Part shown: piece after piece, positions 59,401-64,000 of the stretch | Layout of the letters: every line of letters begins with the position of its first letter | Position numbering within the stretch: the first letter of the stretch is position 1 | Position numbers and translations under genes: made by a program | Notes under the pieces: generated by a model | Database searches by the model: none | What the model was told of the DNA's origin: nothing | What the model saw: the letters and a program-made list of their open reading frames with translations, nothing else | Assembly (NCBI GenBank): GCA_029975215.1 | Contig: JARKPO010000046.1 | Coordinates: 184,839 to 248,838, forward strand | DNA from: Levilinea sp. | GTDB taxonomy: Bacteria > Chloroflexota > Anaerolineae > Anaerolineales > Anaerolineaceae | Direction of reading: 5' to 3' | Length of the DNA: 64,000 bases

Positions 59401-60008
59401 CGGTGCTGAAATCACCGGCGGCGGGGGCGTTGGTGCGCGAGGTGCGTCCGCGCTTGGACTGGAGCACGGTTGTGCTGCTGCCAGGGACGACTTTTGGGTA
59501 TTACCAGTTGGAATTGGATCAGGATGCGTCTTTTTCGGCCCCGCTGCGGGCGCAGGTGAACCAGTTGGCCGCTTCGGAATATTCCCTGGAGGTGGATCTG
59601 GAGCCGAACCGCACCTATTACTGGCGGGTGCGGGCCTGGAACGCGGGCGTAAACGGGATCGCGGAGGATGGAGACGACGATTTCAGCGCGTGGTCGAAAA
59701 CGCGCAGCTTCCGCACGGCGCTGGCCCAACCCGTGCTGCTGTCGCCGGGGGCGGGGGAATTGACTGCGGATTTGCAGCCGCGCCTGGATTGGCAGGACAG
59801 CGAAGGTGCCTTGGGCTACCGTGTGGAGATCGCGCGCAGTGAGAAATTTGCCTCGCTGCTGCGCGGGGTAACGGTTGTGAACGGCATTTCGGAATACACC
59901 CCGCCCACGGCGCTGCCGTCGGGCACGCAGCTGTGGTGGCGGGTGCGGGCCACGGGGAAGAACGGCCCCAGCCTGTGGAGCCAAACGGGCACGTTCTTTA
60001 CTCCATGA
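56442..60008 (+). CDS. Secreted multidomain protein: beta-helix, cadherin/Ig-like and five Fn3-type repeats
   Basis: The 1188-residue protein has a signal peptide (KRFWVVCLCCAWILAGLVPTRT, likely cut after VQA). Residues about 30-440 form a right-handed beta-helix of the Pmp/'choice-of-anchor Q' type with repeated GGGI/GGGLY/GGGMY turns, ending in PGSSALDRGTSTSCGNFDQRGHPR and DIGAFE. A cadherin-like segment (LKAGADLDYETNPVLDVQVNVDD) and a bacterial Ig-like domain (PTARFVVQFSEPVKDVGAADFAVM) follow. The last ~500 residues hold five Fn3-like modules ending in YYWRVRAW or WRVRA. It probably binds surfaces or polysaccharides, perhaps plant fibre given the upstream cellobiose locus. No LPXTG-type or lipid anchor is seen. 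Confidence 0.85.
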   Translation: MKRFWVVCLCCAWILAGLVPTRTVQAQWPTGPVRYAKTSATGSGDCSSWANACTLQTALSGAVSGQQVWVAAGVHFPGSTSSSTFALRNDVGVYGGFVGNETSLDQRDAAINPTVLSGDIGVPGNYMDNCTHVVKADTVGSSALLDGFTITGGYAIGSYPNGNGGGIFVTNAGPTLQNLIIRGNRAEAVGGGLYGITNTQLILNHVTFEDNYAQNAGGGMYVSDGFVITLSNVTFSMNRTNGNGGGLYSETTTAQLQDVTFQANLSDADSNGIGSGGGMYLMKGYGMLYGVTFYNNQSNASGGGLYNSSVNVDMGNVTLVQNRAKGAGGGIFFESCNSSFLRHVTLWNNSATSAGGGIYAQNSSPSVDNSLIWGNASPLGAQIYTSGGNPSVRFSVVQDGFSGGTLIYTDDPLVGTFGDHGGSTQTLPILPGSSALDRGTSTSCGNFDQRGHPRPQEGTDDGEVGCDIGAFELDNLAPEVELTDTVTSLAEDTLMDTPMKVARAVITDDGIGLTPLSLSGADAAMFSLSGNDLFLKAGADLDYETNPVLDVQVNVDDPTIAASPDDSAALSIALLDVVEDFTAPTVEGITRLDANPTLNPTARFVVQFSEPVKDVGAADFAVMTTGTLAAAVSSVTDSGGGTYGVTVDCASGEGTLRLDIPTSAQISDLAGNALSGLPYENGESYEIVRSRPFIIWPRDGAAIQNNQPELDWSDFDGALGYDVQISRSANFKRLLMSKRVQPAVSVLIPKASLPANQRLYWRVRARTAAGVGPWSAAAEFVTANPPSRPVLLAPKNNQLITELRPRLDWRDSRVPLGTEFQKYEVQYADNDAFTGAVTLDVAGLGPSETVLSEDVQPNTRYYWRVRAWNTAGESSAWSAVRSFRAAMTAPALSKPGDGADTHTRRPMFEWLPVDGAAGYTVQVSKTDGFGKVMASYTLKTAQNWFTPGSDLPANGNFFWRVRANGVNGPSLFSEVRSFTTGQPPSVPVLKSPAAGALVREVRPRLDWSTVVLLPGTTFGYYQLELDQDASFSAPLRAQVNQLAASEYSLEVDLEPNRTYYWRVRAWNAGVNGIAEDGDDDFSAWSKTRSFRTALAQPVLLSPGAGELTADLQPRLDWQDSEGALGYRVEIARSEKFASLLRGVTVVNGISEYTPPTALPSGTQLWWRVRATGKNGPSLWSQTGTFFTP

Positions 60009-60036
60009 AGCCAGCCAGAGAAGAATAAAACAGAAT

Positions 60037-60068
60037 CCGCCGTCCGGTGAGGACTCACCGGACGGCGG
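60037..60068 (-). terminator. Terminator for the GyrI-like gene
   Basis: CCGCCGTCCGGTGA (60037-60050) and TCACCGGACGGCGG (60055-60068) form a perfect 14-bp stem with a GGAC loop. On the minus strand it is followed by a T-rich stretch (ATTCTGTTTTATTC), so it mainly serves the minus-strand gene; it also separates the convergent secreted-protein gene. Confidence 0.8.
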
Positions 60069-60082
60069 TGCGTGGGGGAGGA

Positions 60083-60541
60083 CTATTTCAGGATGAAGTC
60101 AATGCGCGTGCAGAGCTGTTCGGCCGGGGTGTCGTCGGGGTTGTTCAGATAGGTTTCGTACACCACACCCGAAGGCGTGCGGTGGGCCTGTTCCAGAAAT
60201 TCCGTCAGGGCCTGATAGGCGGCGGCCATCTCGGGGTAGGGGCCGGTGTGCAGGCAGGTGGCCAAATGACACTCCGGTAAGATGTCGGGCTGCACGTCGC
60301 CAACGCCGGGCAGGGGGCGAGCCACCGGGAAGCCGATTTGCAGATCGAGGTCGGCCATATCCATGTTGAAGTAGCCCACGAAGGGCGGCCCCGCGGGGTC
60401 TTCACCCAGGGAGGCCAAATGCTCCTCAATGGCCTGGTAGGCAGCGTCTAAGACGACCGGCAGGTTATCCACCGGGGTGCGCGTCCGCACGGCCAGGACA
60501 GGCCGCGGAAGCTGATGAACGATTTGGCAGGCGTAGGTCAT
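60083..60541 (-). CDS. GyrI-like small-molecule-binding domain protein
   Basis: The 152-residue protein is a stand-alone GyrI-like/AraC effector-binding domain: CQIVHQLPRPVLAVRTRTPVDNLPVVLDAAYQAIEEHL, PPFVGYFNMDMADLDLQIGFPVARPL, ECHLATCLHTGPYPEMAAAYQALTEFL and YETYLNNPDDTPAEQLCTRIDFIL. The fold binds hydrophobic drugs in regulators such as Rob and BmrR, and some stand-alone members act as hydrolases for xenobiotics. ATG 60541 is chosen for the AGGAGG nine bases upstream and because the promoter lies after the longer in-frame start. It is divergent from ugd and has a palindromic operator at its -10 box. Confidence 0.85.
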   Translation of the reverse strand: MTYACQIVHQLPRPVLAVRTRTPVDNLPVVLDAAYQAIEEHLASLGEDPAGPPFVGYFNMDMADLDLQIGFPVARPLPGVGDVQPDILPECHLATCLHTGPYPEMAAAYQALTEFLEQAHRTPSGVVYETYLNNPDDTPAEQLCTRIDFILK

Positions 60542-60566
60542 GGTTGGGTTCCCTCCTGAGGAACGG

Positions 60567-60609
60567 GTTCTATGATCATCATTATAGAACATATATTCTA
60601 ATTCGTCAA
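60567..60609 (-). promoter_or_regulatory. GyrI-like gene promoter with overlapping operator
   Basis: On the minus strand TTGACG (60609-60604) and TATAAT (60586-60581) are 17 bases apart. A perfect inverted repeat GTTCTAT-N10-ATAGAAC (60567-60590) covers the -10 box and start site, and AGAA/TTCT half-sites also lie in the spacer, a layout suited to repression. Confidence 0.75.
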
Positions 60610-60662
60610 GAGGTATCAGATCCGAGAAGCCGCACACCGCCAAAATGGGGGGCAGGGGCGGG

Positions 60663-60692
60663 TTGTCGTTAATAGAAAGAATGTAGTATACT
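60663..60692 (+). promoter_or_regulatory. ugd promoter (TTGTCG-18-TATACT)
   Basis: TTGTCG (60663-60668) and TATACT (60687-60692) are 18 bases apart, about 74 bases before ATG 60766. Confidence 0.6.
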
Positions 60693-60765
60693 TTTGCGCG
60701 AGGCTGTCATTGAATTTTCAGCCGCGGGGGGGCGCATTCTCATTCATAAGGGGCTTTTGAGGCAT

Positions 60766-62133
60766 ATGAAAGTTCTCGTCGTTGGTACGGGGTATGTTGG
60801 TCTGACCACAGGGGTGGCTCTGGGATATTTGGGGCACCATGTGGTTTGTCTGGATGTTTCTGAAGAGAAAATTCGCACGTTGAAGGCGGGGAAAACCCCC
60901 ATTTATGAGCCTGGGCTGCCGGAATTGATCGCCCTGGCGCGCGGAAATCTCAAATTCACCACCGATTATGATGAAGCTGAGATCGGCGAGACGGATGTGG
61001 TTTTCATCAGCGTGGGCACGCCCTCTAACCCCGACGGCAGTGCTGATCTGCGCTATGTGCAGCAGGCTGCCGAAGCCGTGGGTCAGCGCCTGGGCGAGCA
61101 TTTCACTGTGGTGGTGAACAAATCCACGGTGCCGATTGGCTCGGGCAACTGGGTGGGGGCTTTGGTGCGGGATGCCTACGAACGGAAGAACGGCCATAAA
61201 CCCAACGGTCATTTTGCCGTGGCTTCCAACCCGGAATTCCTGCGCCAGGGGTCGGGCCTGTACGACACTTTGTACCCGGACCGCATTGTGGTGGGCGCGG
61301 AAGACAGCCGTGCAATTGATGTGCTGACCAATTTGTACCGGCCTCTGCTGAACCAGGATTTCCCCGCGCCGTCCTTCCTGCCGCGGCCGGAGCGCTTTGG
61401 GGCGGTGGCTTTGGTGACCTGCGACCTGGCCTCGGCAGAATTGATTAAGTACGCGGCCAACTCTTTCCTGGCGTTGAAGATCAGCTATGTCAACGAGATC
61501 GCCCAGCTGGCCTCGAAGGTGGGGGCGGATATCACTCAAATTGCGCGCGGCATGGGGTTAGATTCGCGCATCGGCCCGCGCTTCCTGGAAGCTGGCATCG
61601 GTTGGGGCGGCAGCTGCTTTGGAAAAGACACCGCAGCCCTGGTTTCGACCGCGCACGAATATAACCTGGAAATGCCCATCGTGCAGTCAGCGCGGGACGT
61701 GAACTACCGCCAGCGCGTGTGGGTGGTGGAAAAATTGCAGGAGGAGCTGAAGATCCTTAAGGGCCGCACGGTGGCGCTCTTGGGCTTCTCCTTCAAAGAA
61801 AATACGGATGATCTGCGGGATGCACCCTCGCTGGATATTTCCCGTCTGTTGATTCAGCGCGGGGTGCGGGTGAACGCGCACGACCCGGTGGCGCTGGGCA
61901 ACGCCCGCAAGCTGTACCCCGATCTGGGTGTGAATTACTGCGATGATGTGCATGAAGCCATCCAAGATGCCGATGCCATCATCCTGGTGACCAAGTGGCC
62001 GGAATACCGCGTGCTGCCCTGGGAAGAGATCAAGACGCATCTGCGTAATGCCCTGGTGCTGGATGGGCGCAACTTCCTGAAGCAGGAAGAACTGGAGGCT
62101 TTGGGCTACCGCTACGTGGGGGTGGGCAAGTAG
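60766..62133 (+). CDS. ugd: UDP-glucose/GDP-mannose 6-dehydrogenase
   Basis: The 455-residue enzyme oxidises a nucleotide sugar (probably UDP-glucose) to the uronate with two NAD+. Motifs: MKVLVVGTGYVGLTTGVALGYLGHHV (Rossmann loop), TPSNPDGSADLRYV, NKSTVPIGSG, SNPEFLRQGSGLYD, YAANSFLALKISYVNEIA, the catalytic cysteine in GWGGSCFGKD near residue 284, and GFSFKENTDDLRDAP. ATG 60766 is the family start; a weak GAGG lies upstream and a longer in-frame start begins at the promoter itself. UDP-glucuronate would feed capsule or cell-wall polysaccharide. It has its own promoter and terminator. Confidence 0.95.
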   Translation: MKVLVVGTGYVGLTTGVALGYLGHHVVCLDVSEEKIRTLKAGKTPIYEPGLPELIALARGNLKFTTDYDEAEIGETDVVFISVGTPSNPDGSADLRYVQQAAEAVGQRLGEHFTVVVNKSTVPIGSGNWVGALVRDAYERKNGHKPNGHFAVASNPEFLRQGSGLYDTLYPDRIVVGAEDSRAIDVLTNLYRPLLNQDFPAPSFLPRPERFGAVALVTCDLASAELIKYAANSFLALKISYVNEIAQLASKVGADITQIARGMGLDSRIGPRFLEAGIGWGGSCFGKDTAALVSTAHEYNLEMPIVQSARDVNYRQRVWVVEKLQEELKILKGRTVALLGFSFKENTDDLRDAPSLDISRLLIQRGVRVNAHDPVALGNARKLYPDLGVNYCDDVHEAIQDADAIILVTKWPEYRVLPWEEIKTHLRNALVLDGRNFLKQEELEALGYRYVGVGK

Positions 62134-62159
62134 GTTTATCGAGACTTGAGGAAACCAAA

Positions 62160-62197
62160 GGGCTGCCGATGATTATGAAACCGGCAGCCCTTTTTTT
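62160..62197. terminator. Terminator between ugd and the NSS transporter gene
   Basis: GGGCTGCCG (62160-62168) and CGGCAGCCC (62182-62190) with a 13-base loop, then TTTTTTT. On the minus strand the stem is followed by TTTGGTTTCC, so it may also serve the convergent transporter gene. Confidence 0.88.
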
Positions 62198-62215
62198 CGA
62201 CAGACGGGGAAAAGG

Positions 62216-63604
62216 CTACCCGCCGATGATCCCCAGGCCGTTCAGCAGTACGATGACGACCAGCACGGGGGTGACGAAGCGCACGATCACCCAAAACGCC
62301 CGCACCAGGCCTTCGTTCTTGAGTGCACCATTGTTGGTGAGCGCCTGGAATACGTTCTTGCGGCCCCAGAACCAGCCCACGAAGATTGCGATGAACAGGC
62401 CGCCGATGGGCAGGAGCAGATTCGAAGAGGCGAAATCATACAGGTCAAAAAAGTTCATGCCGAAGAGCTTCACCCCGCTCAGGGTGGAGCTGGATAGGGC
62501 CGCCGGCGCGCCCACCACGGCCAGCAGGCCGGTGGTGATGAGGGTGGCTTTGACACGGGAGAAGGCGAAACGCTCATTGAGGTAGGCGATAGGCACTTCC
62601 AGCAGGGAGAGCATGGCGCCGGTGGCGGCGAAGGCGGTCAGGATGAAAAACAGGGTCATGAAGACGCCGCCGAAAGGCATGGAGGCGAACACCGATGGGA
62701 TGGTGATGAACAGCAGGGAGGGGCCGGCCGCCGGTTCGAAGCCGAAGGCGAACACCGCCGGAAACACCGCCAGACCCGCCAGTACCGAAACGCTGAGGTC
62801 CGCCAGCATCACCCGTGCGGTTCCAGTGGGGATGTTTTGATCTTCTTTCCAGTATGAACCGTAGGTAATCATCGTGCCCATGCCGATGGAGAGCTTAAAG
62901 AAGGCCAGACCCATGGCTGTGAGCACGGCGGCGCCGGTGATCTTGGAGAAATCGGGGGTGAAGAGGAAGGCAAGGCCCTGGCCCGCGCCGGGGAGGGTCA
63001 GGCTGCGCACGGCGATGATGATGAGCATGACCAGCAGCAGGGGGATGAGGCGCTTGGTGGTGGCCTCAATGCCTTTGGAGACACCGTTGACGATGATCAG
63101 GCTGATGACGGCCAGCACGATCCACTGCCAGAGCAGAGATTGGAAGGGGCTGGTGACCAATTCGTTGAAGGCCTGCGAGGTCACCTGGGGATCGGTGGAG
63201 AGGATGGCGCCGGAGATGGCTTTGAAGACATAGGCAAACACCCATCCGGCCACCTCGGTGTAGAAGGCCATGATCAGGAAGGCGGCCAGGGCCCCCGCCG
63301 CGCCGATGAGCCACCAGGGCTGGCGGGCGCTGGGCGAAAGGGCGCGCATGGTTTGGATGGCGTTGGCGCGGGCTTTGCGGCCCATCATAATTTCGGCAAT
63401 CATCACCGGCAGACCCACCAGGAGGGTGCAAACCAAATAAAGGATGATAAATGCTGCGCCGCCGTTATTGCCGACCAGATAGGGGAATTTCCAGATGTTG
63501 CCGAGGCCGACAGCGGATCCGATGGTGGCCACCAGCGCCCCCAGGGCGGTGGCGAAGCTTCCGCGCGCTGCTGCGGAGAGACGAGAGGGTTGTGCGGACT
63601 GCAT
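62216..63604 (-). CDS. Neurotransmitter:sodium symporter (NSS/SNF) family amino-acid transporter
   Basis: The 462-residue membrane protein has about eleven or twelve helices and the NSS signature ATIGSAVGLGNIWKFPYLVGNNGGAAFIILYLVCTLLVGLPVMIAE at the start of TM1-TM2, with the unwound TM1 Na+/substrate region GSAVGLGNIWKFPY, and TM6 FFKLSIGMGTMITYGSYWKED. Members co-transport Na+ with amino acids (leucine, tryptophan, tyrosine). AGGAG lies upstream of ATG 63604. The leader encodes a Tyr/His-rich peptide followed by a terminator, which suggests control by aromatic amino-acid charging and hence tyrosine as a candidate substrate (inference). Confidence 0.92.
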   Translation of the reverse strand: MQSAQPSRLSAAARGSFATALGALVATIGSAVGLGNIWKFPYLVGNNGGAAFIILYLVCTLLVGLPVMIAEIMMGRKARANAIQTMRALSPSARQPWWLIGAAGALAAFLIMAFYTEVAGWVFAYVFKAISGAILSTDPQVTSQAFNELVTSPFQSLLWQWIVLAVISLIIVNGVSKGIEATTKRLIPLLLVMLIIIAVRSLTLPGAGQGLAFLFTPDFSKITGAAVLTAMGLAFFKLSIGMGTMITYGSYWKEDQNIPTGTARVMLADLSVSVLAGLAVFPAVFAFGFEPAAGPSLLFITIPSVFASMPFGGVFMTLFFILTAFAATGAMLSLLEVPIAYLNERFAFSRVKATLITTGLLAVVGAPAALSSSTLSGVKLFGMNFFDLYDFASSNLLLPIGGLFIAIFVGWFWGRKNVFQALTNNGALKNEGLVRAFWVIVRFVTPVLVVIVLLNGLGIIGG

Positions 63605-63654
63605 GGTACTGACTCCTAATAATAAGATATACGGGGAAAATCCCGGTATTCACC

Positions 63655-63684
63655 AAAAAAACTCCCCGGAGATTGACCGGGGAG
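63655..63684 (-). terminator. Intrinsic terminator in the transporter leader (attenuator)
   Basis: On the minus strand CTCCCCGG (63684-63677) pairs with CCGGGGAG (63669-63662) around a seven-base loop, followed directly by TTTTTTT (63661-63655). It lies 51 bases before the transporter ATG, so it ends the leader transcript unless an alternative structure forms. It also looks functional on the plus strand (CGTTTTTC). Confidence 0.9.
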
Positions 63685-63715
63685 CGTTTTTCTTGAAAAT
63701 CTGCTTTTGCCGCTT

Positions 63716-63747
63716 GGCGGGTAGGTGGTTCGAAAACCTCCGCCGGT
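63716..63747 (-). promoter_or_regulatory. Leader hairpin H1 and antiterminator segment
   Basis: GGCGG (63744-63740) pairs with CCGCC (63720-63716), with an inner GGTT-TTCG-AACC tetraloop hairpin (63738-63727). The same segment ACCGGCGGAG (63747-63738), which begins in the second stop codon of the leader ORF, can instead pair with CTCCCCGGT (63684-63676), the terminator's first arm: nine base pairs with one bulged C. The two states are mutually exclusive. Confidence 0.65.
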
Positions 63748-63749
63748 CA

Positions 63750-63812
63750 TCAGGGTGCGATGCGGTGCTCCATATAAATATAATAATGCAGGTGGAGGTT
63801 GGCGGTAAGCAT
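63750..63812 (-). CDS. Leader peptide (20 codons, Tyr/His-rich)
   Basis: An ATG at 63812 opens a 20-codon ORF whose middle reads LHLHYYIYMEH, giving three Tyr within four codons and three His in all, and ends with tandem TGA TGA (63752-63747). It lies seven bases after a TATAGT box, so it would be translated as a leaderless mRNA. Codons 5-7 contain AACCTCC, complementary to GGAGGTT (63741-63735) in the hairpin after the stop codon. Together with the terminator and the downstream amino-acid transporter this fits an attenuation leader peptide. Confidence 0.68.
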   Translation of the reverse strand: MLTANLHLHYYIYMEHRIAP

Positions 63813-63819
63813 GGGCGCA

Positions 63820-63848
63820 ACTATACCAGCCGGGGGCGTATCTGTCAA
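63820..63848 (-). promoter_or_regulatory. Transporter leader promoter (TTGACA-17-TATAGT)
   Basis: On the minus strand a perfect TTGACA (63848-63843) and TATAGT (63825-63820) are 17 bases apart; ATG of the leader ORF follows seven bases after. The gap 63605-63959 contains this promoter, the leader, a tandem repeat and the inverted repeats near the right edge. Confidence 0.88.
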
Positions 63849-63862
63849 TAGGTGAAAAACTG

Positions 63863-63886
63863 AAGATCGGACAAAAGATCGGACAA
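63863..63886. repeat. Tandem 12-bp direct repeat
   Basis: AAGATCGGACAA is repeated exactly twice in tandem. It ends 14 bases upstream of the minus-strand -35 box at 63848. Two sites one helical turn apart suggest an activator site, or a regulatory site for the plus-strand gene at the edge. Confidence 0.7.
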
Positions 63887-63899
63887 GTGAATAAGCAGA

Positions 63900-63974
63900 G
63901 AAACCTCGAAGGAGATAAACTTGGTTTTCCACGACCATACTTATCAACGACGAGGTTTCATGGACAAGTTTATC
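63900..63974 (+). repeat. Interleaved inverted repeats across the start of the edge gene
   Basis: GAAACCTCG (63900-63908) pairs with CGAGGTTTC (63951-63959), and GATAAACTTG (63914-63923) pairs with CAAGTTTATC (63965-63974). The order is a-b-a'-b', with exactly five bases between a and b (AAGGA) and between a' and b' (ATGGA, containing the start codon). In RNA this is a pseudoknot topology. Confidence 0.7.
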
Positions 63975-64000
63975 AACAATCAGGAATTTATGGTGGAATT
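63960..64000 (+). CDS. 5' end of an unknown gene, truncated by window edge
   Basis: ATG 63960 opens a frame (MDKFINNQEFMVE...) running off the window. Only 13 codons are visible, too few to identify. The start is doubtful: no ribosome-binding site lies at the usual distance, although AAGGAG occurs 46 bases upstream inside the interleaved inverted repeats. Local composition is AT-richer than the rest of the window. Confidence 0.4.
   Translation, partial: MDKFINNQEFMVE

Noticed and set aside
63900..64000. Insertion-sequence end at the right edge
   Set aside because: The inverted repeats are interleaved, not terminal, no target duplication or transposase motif is visible, and only 13 codons of the gene are present.
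1..64000. CRISPR array, prophage or integrative element
   Set aside because: No regularly spaced direct repeats, phage structural genes, integrase or transposase were seen.

Overview
The window is GC-rich chromosomal DNA from an anaerobic, probably heterotrophic bacterium, most likely a member of the Chloroflexota (Anaerolineae-like). This is inferred from family content: a single-chain pyruvate:ferredoxin oxidoreductase, lipoprotein solute-binding proteins with long Pro/Ala tethers, a DUF234-type ATPase, a cytoplasmic penicillin-acylase homologue and no outer-membrane genes. No phage, transposase or CRISPR array is evident. The window is cut at both edges: a truncated aminoglycoside phosphotransferase homologue on the left and the first codons of an unknown gene on the right.

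Layout. 0-4.2 kb: APH fragment (-), archease-rtcB RNA-repair operon (+), PHP and YbaK deacylase (-), secG (+). 4.3-7.9 kb: membrane-anchored family-5 solute-binding protein, unknown protein, PduO cobalamin adenosyltransferase, DUF554 membrane protein. 8-11.6 kb: nifJ/PFOR. 11.6-15.9 kb: a complete PotABCD/FbpABC-like ABC importer behind a long structured leader. 15.9-20.4 kb (-): eutABCL, an adenosylcobalamin-dependent ethanolamine ammonia-lyase with its reactivase and one microcompartment shell protein. 20.6-30.4 kb: penicillin acylase homologue, tRNA-Met, greA (with an attenuator-like leader), lysS, pfkA and dnaE. 30.6-32.8 kb: PadR, DUF2812 and an erythromycin-esterase-like lipoprotein. 33-44 kb: membrane glycosyltransferase, two-TM coiled-coil protein, S9 peptidase, miaB, family-5 uracil-DNA glycosylase, DUF362 ferredoxin protein, methyltransferase and two alpha/beta hydrolases. 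44-48.7 kb: DUF234 ATPase with a Fur-box-like palindrome, EamA transporter with methyltransferase, and an mscL stress operon. 48.8-56.2 kb: a cellobiose-use locus (LacI with paired operators, ABC substrate-binding protein and two permeases, GH94 cellobiose phosphorylase). 56.4-60 kb: a secreted beta-helix/Fn3 protein. 60-64 kb: GyrI-like protein, UDP-glucose dehydrogenase, and an NSS amino-acid transporter.

How parts fit. PduO can supply adenosylcobalamin to EutBC, and EutA reactivates that enzyme. The sugar ABC importer and GH94 enzyme form an uptake and phosphorolysis route for cellobiose under local LacI control; its ATPase is not in the cluster. Archease and RtcB form an RNA-ligase pair.

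The most unusual item is at the right end. The NSS transporter is preceded by a strong promoter, a leaderless 20-codon ORF rich in Tyr and His, a UUCG-loop hairpin, a textbook terminator, and an alternative pairing between the leader ORF's stop codon and the terminator stem. This is the layout of a ribosome-mediated attenuator. Three ordinary genes show the same -10 box seven bases before ATG, suggesting that leaderless mRNAs are common here.
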